A stretch of 64,000 nucleotides of DNA from Aedoeadaptatus ivorii (GCF_900638585.1 NZ_LR134523.1:1152501-1216500); one strand, 5' to 3'; positions 33,136-42,733 are shown, counted from the first letter of the stretch. Notes: generated by a model not told the origin, from the letters alone. A program made the numbers and translations.

Positions 33136-35943
33136 CTATCCCTTTAACATTTTTTCAATGCGCGTGATTTCCTCTGTCGTCAGTCGCACCTCGGTCTTTT
33201 TTCCGTCCGCCGGCGTATAGATATATAGCGTGGGAAATGTGCCGCGTATCTGCCGATACGCCATGCCGTAAAGGCCCAGTTGCAGGCGGTAAACCGCCAT
33301 GGCGGGGCTTTCTGCGCCACGCGTGCCGGTCTTCATGTCGACGATGGCGATCTTTCCGTCGATCCTTCGAATCTGGTCGAAGGCCCCTTCCAATATAACC
33401 CGCGGAAAATCCACCACAAAGGGCACTTCGGCGGCGAGAATCTCGCCCCAGCCGAAGAGATCGTCATAGGCGTCGATATACGCCGAAAGCCGCGCCTCGT
33501 CCAAGCCCCGCCGGCGGGCCGATGCGAGCAAGTGCGCACGAAGACGCGCGTCGGGGCCCTGCGCCCGCTGCATATAGTGGTGAAACAACACCCCCAGGTG
33601 ACGGCGGCGCGCCGCTTCTTTTTTTCCGAAGCCCGCCGACGCGTAGGGCGCCTCTACGGTTTGTAAGAGCGCACTCGCCGAGGTGACGGGTTTTCGGGAA
33701 GCTACCGAGACCGGCGCGGAAACGGCGTGGGCCGGGGGAACCGTTTGCGCGCGCTTCGGCGGCTTGGGCATTTTGGGATCGGCGGTAAATGCCACCGACT
33801 GCAAAAAGCCAGAGAATCCCTCGGTCTCCTTGCCCGACCGCAAGAGCACGAGGGCGCTCTTGGCGCGGGTCATGGCGACATAGAGGAGCCGGCGCGCCTC
33901 TTCTTCGCGAAAGCGCGCCATCGCATCGGCGTTTTGATCGAATGCGTAGCGCGCCCCGTCTCGGCAGAGGCCCGCGCCGTAGAGATCGGAATAGTTCCAA
34001 TGGCCGCCGTCGCTTTTTTCTTTGGTAAACAGCGCCCCCAAATAGACCGTGTCGTACTCCAGCCCCTTCGCCTTATGAATGGTGGAAATCTCGATATCCG
34101 CATCGCCGCCGAAGCGCGCCTGTCCCTCGTCTTCCCACCGGGCGCGGCGTTCCATTTCGCCGACAAAGCCGTACAGCGTCGATCCCTCGGCGTCGTATTC
34201 CTTTGCCAACGCAAACAGGCGGTCCAGATTCGCGATGCCCTGCTCGCCGCGGCGTTCGCGCACATAGACGGCATATCCCGTCGCATACACCGCCGTCTGC
34301 AGGGCGTCGTAGGCGGAACCGTAGACGTCGATCTTCTGCAGCAGATCGAGACACGCCCGCTTTTTTTGTGTGCTATAATTCGGATCTTTCGCTTCCAAAA
34401 AGAGATCCTCGCGATTGTAGCCGACGAAGGGACCGCGAAGGGCTTCGGCATCGAAGATGCCTTTCGCCTTGGCGCGCAGTAGCGCGAGGAGATCGCGCAC
34501 TTCTCGCGTCTCAAAGAATCCCCGGCCGCTCCGGTTGCGGTAGCGGATGCCGTAGGCCTGAAAGACCGCCTCGTAAATCGCCGCGTGGGTGGTGGTGCGC
34601 AAAAGGAGGGCGCGGCTTCCGCCTCCGCCTTCTTGTATATCGGCGGCGATCCATTCCGCCTCTTTGCGCACCCGCTCTTCTTGCGAAGCGGATTCGCCCA
34701 GGTCCACCGCTTCCAATCGTACATCGCCCGTCCCGTGGCCCGCGAGGGGCACATAGTCCGGCATCTGCGGCGCAAAGATCTCATTGATCGCATCCACCAG
34801 CGCGGCGTGGGAGCGGTAGTTGTTCGTCAGTTCCGCCACGACGCCCCCCGCTTCTTTCAGCTTGCGGCGAAATGCCGCGCTCTCGTCGAGATCCGCCCCG
34901 CGAAAGCCGTAAATCGACTGCTTCTTATCGCCCACCACAAAGACCGTACTCGATTCGGCCAGGCGCTCCAAAAAGCGGATCTGCAGGGGATTGGTATCCT
35001 GAAACTCGTCGACCAGAATATGGCCATAGGAAGCGCTAAGAGCCGGCTCGGCCTCGATCAGCGCCGTCGCCTTTTCCAACAGGTCCGCAAAATCCACCGC
35101 CCCCGCCGCGTCTTTGTGCTTGCGGTAGTTTTCGTCGAGGCGGCGAAAGATCTGCGCCAAAATTTCGGTATAGGGGCGATTTTCTTCTTCGCGCGCCATC
35201 ATCATCTCGCGGCGCAATCGGTCGAACTTCTCCTGATCCTCGGGCCGAAAGGTGCTCTTTCCGCCGGGGGCCGGCAAACTTTCCAAAAATGCGGTCCGAT
35301 CCGCCCCGGAAAGGGCGGATAGCGCCTCGTCGTCGATCGCCTTGAGCGCCTGTTGAAACTTGGTATTCCCCTTGGGGTAATTTTGCTTCATATATAAAAC
35401 ATGCCGCATGAGTTCGCCCTCGGGATCGGTCGCCGCAAACCGCTTGGTCCGAAAGGCATGCAGATTGCCCCGCGTGCGGAGCTCCTCGTAAAAATCCATT
35501 ACCTCCGCAGAAAAGGCAGCGGGCCGCATATCGAGCGCGTGCATCAATGTATCCGCGCCGAGTGCTATCAGCGCCTCTTCGATCTCTCGATACGACGCCT
35601 CGAGCATCGCCCGCGCTTCCCCTTCCTGCAGCTGTTCCATGCCGCCCAAGGTCCCGGCGCGGTCGCTGTGTATATGGAGCAAGTGGCGACAGAATCCGTC
35701 GATGGTCGACACCTTCACCCGCCCGGGATCGAGATCATCCACCGCGGCCTCGATCCGCGCGCGCATCTCCTCGGCGGCGCGCACGGTGAAGGTGATGGCG
35801 AGCACCCGTTCGTCGGTGCGGGTGAGAATGTTGCGGATGCGCTCGGTCAGGACGCGGGTCTTTCCCGCCCCGGCGCCGGCGGAAACCGCCATCGACGCGT
35901 CGATCCCCTCTGCCGCCTTTCGCTGCATTTCGTCTAGTCGCAT
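33136..35943 (-). CDS. addA: ATP-dependent helicase/nuclease subunit A, AddA (935 aa)
   Basis: UvrD-like helicase plus RecB-type nuclease for end resection at double-strand breaks. Walker A SAGAGAGKTRVLTER, motif II LVDEFQDTNPLQIRFLERL, motif III GDKKQSIYGFRGAD and motif VI VAMTRAKSALVLL. The C-terminal PD-(D/E)XK nuclease has LEGAFDQIRRIDGKIAIVDM with KTG. It is about 250 residues shorter than B. subtilis AddA, mainly in the accessory helicase subdomains. The start overlaps addB by 10 bp. Last gene of the rluA-ROK-addB-addA operon. Confidence 0.93.
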   Translation of the reverse strand: MRLDEMQRKAAEGIDASMAVSAGAGAGKTRVLTERIRNILTRTDERVLAITFTVRAAEEMRARIEAAVDDLDPGRVKVSTIDGFCRHLLHIHSDRAGTLGGMEQLQEGEARAMLEASYREIEEALIALGADTLMHALDMRPAAFSAEVMDFYEELRTRGNLHAFRTKRFAATDPEGELMRHVLYMKQNYPKGNTKFQQALKAIDDEALSALSGADRTAFLESLPAPGGKSTFRPEDQEKFDRLRREMMMAREEENRPYTEILAQIFRRLDENYRKHKDAAGAVDFADLLEKATALIEAEPALSASYGHILVDEFQDTNPLQIRFLERLAESSTVFVVGDKKQSIYGFRGADLDESAAFRRKLKEAGGVVAELTNNYRSHAALVDAINEIFAPQMPDYVPLAGHGTGDVRLEAVDLGESASQEERVRKEAEWIAADIQEGGGGSRALLLRTTTHAAIYEAVFQAYGIRYRNRSGRGFFETREVRDLLALLRAKAKGIFDAEALRGPFVGYNREDLFLEAKDPNYSTQKKRACLDLLQKIDVYGSAYDALQTAVYATGYAVYVRERRGEQGIANLDRLFALAKEYDAEGSTLYGFVGEMERRARWEDEGQARFGGDADIEISTIHKAKGLEYDTVYLGALFTKEKSDGGHWNYSDLYGAGLCRDGARYAFDQNADAMARFREEEARRLLYVAMTRAKSALVLLRSGKETEGFSGFLQSVAFTADPKMPKPPKRAQTVPPAHAVSAPVSVASRKPVTSASALLQTVEAPYASAGFGKKEAARRRHLGVLFHHYMQRAQGPDARLRAHLLASARRRGLDEARLSAYIDAYDDLFGWGEILAAEVPFVVDFPRVILEGAFDQIRRIDGKIAIVDMKTGTRGAESPAMAVYRLQLGLYGMAYRQIRGTFPTLYIYTPADGKKTEVRLTTEEITRIEKMLKG

Positions 35944-38390
35944 TCCGCTTCGTCCTTTCTACACACCGGCATATATTGACAATAGGTACAGACCGATTCC
36001 TTCGCAGGCTGTGCGGGAAATTCTCCCGATTGCATGTCCTTCAGCGCGCGTGCCACCGCCGCCTTCGCATCGTCGATCTTTTGCTGCCAGCCCGCATCGT
36101 CGGTCTTTCGCACCTTCCGGAGGCGCGTATACGATCCGATTCGCTCGGTATTTCTGAGCATGATCGATTCCTTCGCCCCTTCCACCGACACGTACTCGAG
36201 TCCCGCCACAGGGTGCCCCATATACATCCGCGCCATGGCGTAGATATAGAGCTGGAGCTTGGTATGGTTTTCAAATTCCGTAAAGACGGGCACGCCCCGA
36301 GACTTGTAGTCGATCAGAATTTCGTTCGCCGCTTCGTCGCGGTCGATCCGGTCGATCCGCCCGCGAATGGTATAGGCCCCGAAGGGGAGGGTAAAGTCGG
36401 TCTCAAAAAAGGCGGGGGCGAACCCACCGTTTTTGTCCGCGGACCGTAGGCGCTCCTCTTCGTTTTGAGCGGCGGCGCCGACAAATTCGACAAACCGCGC
36501 TTTATAATACGGCGCCATATAGGGCGGCAGGAGATCCGCCAGATGCGCATCAAAGTAGGCGCGCACCCTATCGGGGATGTCTTCTTGGTGGCAGGTTCCG
36601 GCGAAGTACGACTCCAACACCTTGTGGTACAAGTTTCCCCGCTCGATAAAGCGCCTTCTGCCCCGATCCTCTGCGCTTTCTTTTAACACATGATCCATAA
36701 AAAAGCGAAAGGGACAGGCGAGAAAGTCGTCGATCTGCGTCGTGGATACGGACTTTTGCTGCAAATGGGCAGAAAGCGCCGCCGCCCCCGCCGGCGAAAA
36801 TCCCCGCGCATCCACGCCGAGATCCGCCGCCTGCACGTATGCCTCGCGCTTTTGGTCGAGATCTATCGTCCCCGCCGCTTCGGCGTATTTCGTAAAGGCG
36901 GCGGACGCCTCCTGGTCGCCGATGGTATAGAGCATGGCCCTGCCCGACGAGGCGATCAAATGGTCCAGGCGCATGGAATCCGTCTCCTTGCGGTGAAAAT
37001 CCGCAAACAGCCCCAGTTCCTTTAACCGCGCTTCGTTGTCGTAGTGGATCAGACCGCTCTCCTTTTCGCGTTGCGGAAAGCGGCTGTCCAGGGAGTAGAC
37101 GATCAAGAGGTCGTACGCGCCGCCCGATGCGCCGGCGAGGGAGAGCACCTCGACCCCGTCGGTCTCTTCGGCGGGCAGTTCTGCCGAAAGGAGCGCCTCG
37201 AATTCCCGGGCGTCCACATCGGCGCCGAAACCCTCCCGCAGTGCGGGGATCGCTTCGGCGAGCGCTTCGTCCAAATCCGCCTCTCCCGTGGGCAAGATGG
37301 ATTCTATCGCGTCGAGAAAATCGGACGTCGTGCGCGGCCGATTGCGATACAATGTGCGGAGTGCGGGCAAGTTTCGGGACAATAACGCCCGATCCGCTTC
37401 CTCGCCCAACCAACGATACGAGAGCGCCTCCTGTGCCGCCCTGAGGCTGTCTGCTCCGACGGATTCGAGCACGCGGGCGAGTTCTTTTCCGTCCGCAATC
37501 CGCGAAAAGCGGGAGCGCAAATGCGCCAAAAGCCCTTCCATGCCCTCGTCGTAAAAGCGCAGGAAAATCCGCAGCTCGCCGGCCACAGGCGAAGTGTCCA
37601 GGACGTTGGTACACTTCGATACAAAAACGCCGTCCTTTTCGAGCGTGCTTTCGATCGCGTATCGATCCGCCTCGTGAAAGGCCACCACCGCCACGCGCGC
37701 GGCGGGATCGTCTTTGAGCGCCTCTCGTACGGTGTCACCGATATGCCGAAACATCCGCGCTTCGTCGAGCGAGGCAATACACCGTACCCCAGAAGCGGGC
37801 TCTTCCGGCACAAAGCGAAAGACCGTCACCGGGGAAACGGCGTCCAGCTTTTCGAGGAGCGCGCGTTCCGCTTCGGTAAACTCAAAAAAGCCGAATACAT
37901 AATAGGCCCGCTTTACATAGACCTCCGCCTCCAGTGCGCGCGTAAAGATCTCGGGCGCCCCGACATAGTCTTCTTCGCGCCGCACTTCCTCGAACAGGCG
38001 CAGCAATTCGGGGTATTCTGGCTTCCAGGAATAGGGCAGTTCGCGATACGAAAAATCGACCCATCGGGCGCGATCCAAAAACGAAAACAACGCCTGCACC
38101 CGCTCCGGCTCCCCGATATGCGCAAGGGCGCTTTTTGTGCGGCGAAGGCGGTGGCGAAAGTGCAGATACGCCGCCCGCTCGTTGCGCACTTCTTCCATGG
38201 CGAGCTCTTCGGCCACGTCGGTGAGCGTCATACAGTCGATTCCCAGCGCCCCGCCCCGACGCGCCCAATATTCCTTGATACGCGCCAAACTTCTTCCGTT
38301 TTCCAATACATAGGTGGTGCGAAAAGGTCCGGAGGCGTATTGCTCTACGATCTCCGGACCCGTACCCACCGGTATCTCTACAATGCGCAT
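35934..38390 (-). CDS. addB: ATP-dependent nuclease subunit B, AddB/RexB-like (818 aa)
   Basis: Partner of AddA. The C-terminal nuclease has LPFGAYTIRGRIDRIDRD, EILIDYKSRG and QLQLYIYA-type motifs. A four-Cys iron-sulfur staple is formed by FLACPFRFF and VCTYCQYMPVC. The N-terminal inactivated helicase part has no Walker A GxGKT motif, so it resembles streptococcal/lactococcal RexB more than B. subtilis AddB. At 818 residues it is shorter than the ~1,100-1,170 usual. ATG at 38390 directly follows the ROK kinase stop (TAGATG), its GGAGG lying within that gene. Confidence 0.88.
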   Translation of the reverse strand: MRIVEIPVGTGPEIVEQYASGPFRTTYVLENGRSLARIKEYWARRGGALGIDCMTLTDVAEELAMEEVRNERAAYLHFRHRLRRTKSALAHIGEPERVQALFSFLDRARWVDFSYRELPYSWKPEYPELLRLFEEVRREEDYVGAPEIFTRALEAEVYVKRAYYVFGFFEFTEAERALLEKLDAVSPVTVFRFVPEEPASGVRCIASLDEARMFRHIGDTVREALKDDPAARVAVVAFHEADRYAIESTLEKDGVFVSKCTNVLDTSPVAGELRIFLRFYDEGMEGLLAHLRSRFSRIADGKELARVLESVGADSLRAAQEALSYRWLGEEADRALLSRNLPALRTLYRNRPRTTSDFLDAIESILPTGEADLDEALAEAIPALREGFGADVDAREFEALLSAELPAEETDGVEVLSLAGASGGAYDLLIVYSLDSRFPQREKESGLIHYDNEARLKELGLFADFHRKETDSMRLDHLIASSGRAMLYTIGDQEASAAFTKYAEAAGTIDLDQKREAYVQAADLGVDARGFSPAGAAALSAHLQQKSVSTTQIDDFLACPFRFFMDHVLKESAEDRGRRRFIERGNLYHKVLESYFAGTCHQEDIPDRVRAYFDAHLADLLPPYMAPYYKARFVEFVGAAAQNEEERLRSADKNGGFAPAFFETDFTLPFGAYTIRGRIDRIDRDEAANEILIDYKSRGVPVFTEFENHTKLQLYIYAMARMYMGHPVAGLEYVSVEGAKESIMLRNTERIGSYTRLRKVRKTDDAGWQQKIDDAKAAVARALKDMQSGEFPAQPAKESVCTYCQYMPVCRKDEAECD

Positions 38391-39245
38391 CTATTGCGCC
38401 TCCTCTCTGGCGGCCTTTCCGAGAAGCGCCGCGCCGATCATGCCGGCGTCGTTTCCCTTGGTCGCGACGGCGATGCGGCCCCGGCAGTTGGCATTTCCCC
38501 GGGATCGCACCAATTCGGATAAGAGCCTGCCGATCTGCGGCGCGTACTCGGCGATTCCTCCGCCGATTACAATCCGCGCCGGATCGAAGGTGTTTTCCAG
38601 GCCGATACAAAAATCCGCGAGCCCCTCGAGATACGCCCGCGCCGCGGGATCTTCACTCGCAAGAAATGCCTGCGTGTCGGAAAAACCCGCCGCATCGCGC
38701 GCCGCCTTGAGCGCTCCCGCGCTGAAATACGCCTCGGCACAGCCCCTCTGCCCGCAGCTGCACCGCCTGCCGCCGCGCACCACGATGGTGTGCCCGATCT
38801 CGAGAGCGTGGCCGCGGTCGCCGCGAAAGAGCCCATCTTCGCCGTAATAGGCGCCGCCGATTCCCGTTCCGATCCCGATCCACAGCGTATGCGCCACCGC
38901 ATCGGCGCCGTGCATTTCGCCGATCAACGCACAGTTCATGTCGTTTTCCAGCGCGTCCAGGCGCACGCCCCGCGCCGCCAGCGCGTCCTTTAGGGGGTAG
39001 TGGCCCCAGGCATTTACATTGCCGCCGAGGTCCGTGAGCGACAGCGTCTTTCTGTCCACCGTCCCGGCCGTAGAAATCCCCAGGCTCTCGACAGAAAATT
39101 CCGACACCGCCTCTCTAATCGCATCCGCCACCCCATCGGGCGTATCGGGGGTGTCTACACTGCGCTTCGCCGCAAGTGCGCCCGCCGCATTCAATACCCC
39201 GAGCTTGATCGTGGTGCCGCCGATGTCGATCCCGATATTACACAT
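38391..39245 (-). CDS. ROK-family sugar kinase (284 aa)
   Basis: Probable glucokinase-type enzyme. N-terminal ATP-binding IGIDIGGTTIKLGVL, substrate-side ENDMNCALIGE, GIGTGIGGAYYG, and the ROK zinc site HTIVVRGGRRCSCGQRGCAE with His and three Cys. No DNA-binding domain, so it is a kinase, not a repressor. Sugar specificity cannot be read. Overlaps rluA by 8 bp and abuts addB, so a sugar kinase sits in an operon with DNA repair and RNA modification genes. Confidence 0.88.
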   Translation of the reverse strand: MCNIGIDIGGTTIKLGVLNAAGALAAKRSVDTPDTPDGVADAIREAVSEFSVESLGISTAGTVDRKTLSLTDLGGNVNAWGHYPLKDALAARGVRLDALENDMNCALIGEMHGADAVAHTLWIGIGTGIGGAYYGEDGLFRGDRGHALEIGHTIVVRGGRRCSCGQRGCAEAYFSAGALKAARDAAGFSDTQAFLASEDPAARAYLEGLADFCIGLENTFDPARIVIGGGIAEYAPQIGRLLSELVRSRGNANCRGRIAVATKGNDAGMIGAALLGKAAREEAQ

Positions 39246-40173
39246 GCAGTTCCCTCCGAATCGCCCGAAACTTGCCGCCCGGCTCCGATAAATAGGTCTT
39301 TTTCGAGACCGCGGGAAACGCCTCGGTTTTGGGAAAGACTAACTTATAGGCATGCAAGAGCTGGTGATGGAGCGCGGGAAAGGCCGATGCCTTCTTGCCG
39401 TACTTCTGATCGCCCACGATGGGGTGCGCGATCGAGGCGAGTTGCTGGCGGATCTGGTGAGTGCGCCCGGTAATCAGCTCCGCTTCCACCAGCGTGCAGC
39501 CGTCCCCATAGGTGAGGGGCCGGTAAATGCCCCGGGCGTACTTGCCGTCCGCCGATTCGCGCATGCGGTTCTTCTCCCCTTCTTTTTCCAGGTAATTCTC
39601 CACCTCCCGCACATCCTCCAGCCGGCCTTCGACAATGGTGAGATAGTATTTTTTCAGCTTTCGTTCCCGAAGCCACAGATTGGCATGGCGAAGCCCTTCG
39701 GCGGTCTTTGCGCCGATGATCAGCCCGCCGGTGTTTCGATCCAGGCGGTTCGCCACCGAAGGCGTAAACGTGTGCTCCGCCCGGGGATTGTACGCCTCGG
39801 TATGAATCAAATACGCAATCATGCGATCGACCATATTATCCTCATACCGGCGTCCCGTGCCGTGGCTCAGCACCCCGACGGGCTTGTCCATAATCAAAAA
39901 GTCCTCGGTCTCGGCGACGATCTTCGGGAATTTGCCCGCCGCCGAGCGGGGCCTGCGGGAAAACTTCTCGATCGTCTCGTCGCTAAAAAACACCTCCACC
40001 GAATCGCCCGCCGTTAACATATCGTCTTCCTTGGCGCGCTTTCCGTTTACGGTAATATTCTTCTTGCGGATGGATTTATACAAGAGCGAGGGCTTGGCCT
40101 TGGGCAAAAGCTTTTTTAAGTAGCGATCCAGTCGCATTCCCGCATCGTTTGTGTCAATTTTGTAAGAGATCAA
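39238..40173 (-). CDS. RluA-family pseudouridine synthase with S4 domain (311 aa)
   Basis: Isomerises uridine to pseudouridine in rRNA (RluC/RluD-like). N-terminal S4 RNA-binding domain (RLDRYLKKLLPKAKPSLLYK, then NITVNGKRAK), catalytic domain with ANRLDRNTGGLIIGA carrying the catalytic Asp, and TGRTHQIRQQLASIAHPIVG. I choose a TTG start at 40173 (LISYKIDTND, after AAGGAAGGG); the frame is open to 40224 but overlaps the promoter of the divergent gene. First gene of the rluA-ROK-addB-addA operon. Confidence 0.9.
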   Translation of the reverse strand: MISYKIDTNDAGMRLDRYLKKLLPKAKPSLLYKSIRKKNITVNGKRAKEDDMLTAGDSVEVFFSDETIEKFSRRPRSAAGKFPKIVAETEDFLIMDKPVGVLSHGTGRRYEDNMVDRMIAYLIHTEAYNPRAEHTFTPSVANRLDRNTGGLIIGAKTAEGLRHANLWLRERKLKKYYLTIVEGRLEDVREVENYLEKEGEKNRMRESADGKYARGIYRPLTYGDGCTLVEAELITGRTHQIRQQLASIAHPIVGDQKYGKKASAFPALHHQLLHAYKLVFPKTEAFPAVSKKTYLSEPGGKFRAIRRELHV

Positions 40174-40201
40174 GTGCGATTCCCTTCCTTTCTCGCGGCT
40201 G

Positions 40202-40210
40202 TGGTATAAT
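40202..40210 (+). promoter_or_regulatory. Extended -10 promoter of the MltG-like gene
   Basis: TGGTATAAT at 40202-40210 is a perfect TGn extended -10 element 56 bp before the ATG at 40266. No good -35 is seen. It overlaps the 5' end of the divergent rluA transcript region. Confidence 0.65.
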
Positions 40211-40265
40211 ATAGCCATTCTCATTGATTATATCGAATTTACGCACAAAAAGGAAAAGAGGCAGT

Positions 40266-40994
40266 ATGAAATATAGCGGAAGATTAGCGAGATCTCTGGT
40301 AAATGTACTGCGATTTTTGGGCATCGTCTGTGTCCTCGCCGTACTCCTGTTCGTCATCAAATGGCGCATGAACCACTTGTTCGGACTGACCGCCCCCGAA
40401 AACGCAAAAGACAGCGGCATCGTGGCGGAAATCGAGTCCTCCAAAGAGCAGTTCGGAAAGATCACCGATGCCGCCAAAAACGCGTCGAAAGAGACGACTT
40501 TACTTACCGTAGAAGACACGACGCCTGCGGCCATCGCCGCCCGGTTGAAAGAACTCGGCCTGATCAACGACGCCGAGGCCTTTCGCGCCATGGCGGTTCA
40601 ATCCGGCGTCGCCAACTACTTTACCGAGGGCACCTTCGAGATCTCCGAAGGCGCATCTCCCGAGACCATTCTAAAACAACTCACCGAAGACGGACTGCAA
40701 AAGGCGACCCGCACCGTCACCATCGAAATCCCCTATAACGCCACCGACGAAATCGTCGCCAATATCGTCGCCAAGGAAAATCTGGTGCAGGACCGTTACA
40801 CCTTCCTCACCATGCTCCAGGAACAAGGCGCCACGGCGAAAATCTTGCCCGGCGGCTACGAGATCCACGCCCCCATCAAGGCACAGGACTTGATCGACGC
40901 CATGACCCAATTCTCCGAACAGCCGCCCCAAGAAGCGGCACCGGCAGAAGAGGCGCCCCAAGAACCCGCCCCCGAAGAAGCGCCGGCGGAATAA
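40266..40994 (+). CDS. Membrane-anchored MltG/YceG-like LysM-type repeat protein (242 aa)
   Basis: One N-terminal transmembrane helix (VLRFLGIVCVLAVLLFVIKW), then two repeats resembling the LysM-like subdomain that precedes the lytic transglycosylase domain of MltG. The first reads TPAAIAARLKELGLINDAEA ... FTEGTFEISEGASPETIL. The second spans NATDEIVANIVAKENL ... LPGGYEIHAPIKAQDLIDAM. The catalytic MltG domain is absent. A Pro/Glu/Ala-rich tail ends the protein. A regulatory or wall-binding role is inferred. Start ATG 40266 after GAGG; upstream frame residues lack a ribosome binding site. Monocistronic. Confidence 0.72.
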   Translation: MKYSGRLARSLVNVLRFLGIVCVLAVLLFVIKWRMNHLFGLTAPENAKDSGIVAEIESSKEQFGKITDAAKNASKETTLLTVEDTTPAAIAARLKELGLINDAEAFRAMAVQSGVANYFTEGTFEISEGASPETILKQLTEDGLQKATRTVTIEIPYNATDEIVANIVAKENLVQDRYTFLTMLQEQGATAKILPGGYEIHAPIKAQDLIDAMTQFSEQPPQEAAPAEEAPQEPAPEEAPAE

Positions 40995-41024
40995 ATAGCG
41001 CCCGCGAAGATCTACAAATAGAAA

Positions 41025-41057
41025 CGAGTACGTGCAATGCACGTACTCGCTTTTTTT
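41025..41057 (+). terminator. Perfect-stem terminator of the MltG-like gene
   Basis: CGAGTACGTGCA and TGCACGTACTCG form a perfect 12-bp stem, followed by C and T7. Confidence 0.93.
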
Positions 41058-41082
41058 GCGTCTATTGCTTTTGTTCGGCGAC

Positions 41083-41112
41083 AAAAAAACCGAATCCTTC
41101 CGGACTCGGTTT
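41083..41112 (-). terminator. Terminator of the met-type transporter operon
   Basis: On the minus strand AACCGAGTCC and GGATTCGGTT pair (one G-U) around GGAA and are followed by T7. It is 14 bp past the DUF169 stop. Confidence 0.87.
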
Positions 41113-41125
41113 CAGCTGAACTCGA

Positions 41126-41908
41126 TTATTTGCAGTCCATATAGTAATTGTATCGAAACCGCAAAGGTAGCGGTCCCCAGGATTTTTCGTCCCACCGGGA
41201 GAGGATTCTGCGCTTTTCGTCATCCCCCTCCATAGTATTGGCCGTTTTCTCTATGCCTTCTACGACGCCCGCAAATTTATCTCCAGGAATGCCGACAGAC
41301 ATATCTTCTTTCGCCCATCCCGCTCGGTGTCGGGTGCCGATACACAACAGCGAAAGGTTGAGCGAACCGGTGGTCAAGGGCAAGGTGGTGGACTCATAGC
41401 ACACCGCTTGATTCCCCAAGATCCGTAGCCCCTCCGGCTCGCCGTATTTATAGCCGTATCCCTGTACGATGCGCATAGCAATATATGGCACATCGAAGAT
41501 CAGTACGACTTCCGGGCAGCGGTCCCACGCTTCCAAAGGGCGCACGACGACGCCGTAGTTGCCATCGGGGAGTGTGCGCTGGCCCGTTCGGATCGCTTCG
41601 GATACTTCTTTTTGTTCGTATAGACCCAATCTATGCCAATTTTCTCCGCGCGCATTTGCGGGATCGTCGGGATGAATGCCGAAGAAGCGCTCGGCGCTTT
41701 TGCAGCGGAATTTACCGCGGGAAATTTTGATGCCGTGTCCCCGCGTGGCTGCGCGCACCGCCCCGCAATAATTGATGGCATTTTGGATGGGCTGCGCGTC
41801 TTCCGCTTCAAAGGCTTCTCGATCTTTGAGCACCTCGACGCCTACAGCCTTGTACTTTAGATCCAAGAGGGCATACAGCTTTTGGGTCGCGACGAGAAAA
41901 TCGTCCAT
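41126..41908 (-). CDS. DUF169 family protein (260 aa)
   Basis: Whole-length match to the DUF169 pattern: an N-terminal KYKAVGVEVLKDREAFE, central NINYCGAV-like Cys region (INYCGAVRAATRGHGIKISR, then KFRCKSAERFFG), and the C-terminal GTRHRAGWAKEDMSVGIPGD. Several conserved Cys residues could bind a cofactor or metal, but the function of the family is not established. It starts immediately after the metQ-like stop (TAAATGG), so it is translationally coupled to the transporter. Its activity probably relates to the transported compound. Confidence 0.8.
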   Translation of the reverse strand: MDDFLVATQKLYALLDLKYKAVGVEVLKDREAFEAEDAQPIQNAINYCGAVRAATRGHGIKISRGKFRCKSAERFFGIHPDDPANARGENWHRLGLYEQKEVSEAIRTGQRTLPDGNYGVVVRPLEAWDRCPEVVLIFDVPYIAMRIVQGYGYKYGEPEGLRILGNQAVCYESTTLPLTTGSLNLSLLCIGTRHRAGWAKEDMSVGIPGDKFAGVVEGIEKTANTMEGDDEKRRILSRWDEKSWGPLPLRFRYNYYMDCK

Positions 41909-42733
41909 TTATTTCGCCTCGTCGTCGCTGGTGTAGAATGTGAATACGCCGGGGAATTCTTCTTCGATTTTTTTCTGCGATGCGTCCGTGCGCATACTTT
42001 CGGCTAAGTCCACCGCCCATTGTGCCGCTTCATTTTCTTTTTTGACGATTACGCCCATGGGGTAGCGGATCATTACGGTATCTCTGGCGAGATAGGTGCT
42101 CGGATCCTTTCCGGCACTCGCCATATGCGTAAAAAATACACAGGCGGCATCCAAATCCTGAAGCGCCGTTACGGTCTGTGCCTGTTCCATTTCGACGATT
42201 TCGATGTTTTTCGGATTGTTCGTCACATCGGCTTTGGTGTAGAGATCCTTTCCTTCTTTTAGTTCGACCAATCCGTTTTCTTCCAAAATCCGCATGGCAA
42301 TGTCTTCGTTCATGGGATCGTTCATAACCGCGATCTTCGCCCCGTCGGGAATTTTGTCCACGGCGTCGTACTTTTCGGAGTACAAACCGATGCCGGTATG
42401 GAATACATAGGGCTTTGCCATGGTCAGATCGCCGGATTTGTTGGCGTTAAAGGATTCGACGAACTTGAGGTGTTGGCCGATAGAAATATCCACATCGCCG
42501 CTGTTGCAGGCTTCCAATACGACGGGATTGGCGTCGAAGGGAACGAATTCGGTCTTGTATCCCTTTTTTTCAAAGTCGTCTTTGCAGGCTTCGTAGTAGA
42601 TTTGAGAGACAGATGTTCCGCCGATGCGGATCAATTCTTTGTCTTCTGCGCCTGCGCCCGTATCGGCCTTCGTGCAGCCCACCGCCGCGATCATTACGGC
42701 GAGAAGCGCCGCTGCTGTAAATAGTTTCTTCAT
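41909..42733 (-). CDS. metQ: NlpA/MetQ-family substrate-binding lipoprotein (274 aa)
   Basis: Extracytoplasmic binding protein of a MetNIQ-type ABC importer. Lipoprotein signal peptide with lipobox AAVGC (lipidated Cys20), then IRIGGTSVSQIYYEACKDDF and the typical DISIGQHLKFVESFN and KIAVMNDPMNEDIAMRILEE regions. Family members bind D/L-methionine or related compounds. Usual H-x-P-Y-L (MetQ) residues are replaced here by IGQHLKFV, so methionine is only a presumption. Confidence 0.85.
   Translation of the reverse strand: MKKLFTAAALLAVMIAAVGCTKADTGAGAEDKELIRIGGTSVSQIYYEACKDDFEKKGYKTEFVPFDANPVVLEACNSGDVDISIGQHLKFVESFNANKSGDLTMAKPYVFHTGIGLYSEKYDAVDKIPDGAKIAVMNDPMNEDIAMRILEENGLVELKEGKDLYTKADVTNNPKNIEIVEMEQAQTVTALQDLDAACVFFTHMASAGKDPSTYLARDTVMIRYPMGVIVKKENEAAQWAVDLAESMRTDASQKKIEEEFPGVFTFYTSDDEAK

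Noticed and set aside
40154-40591. 145-aa minus-strand ORF overlapping the rluA start and the MltG-like gene
   Set aside because: No ribosome binding site, overlaps two better-supported genes and a promoter.
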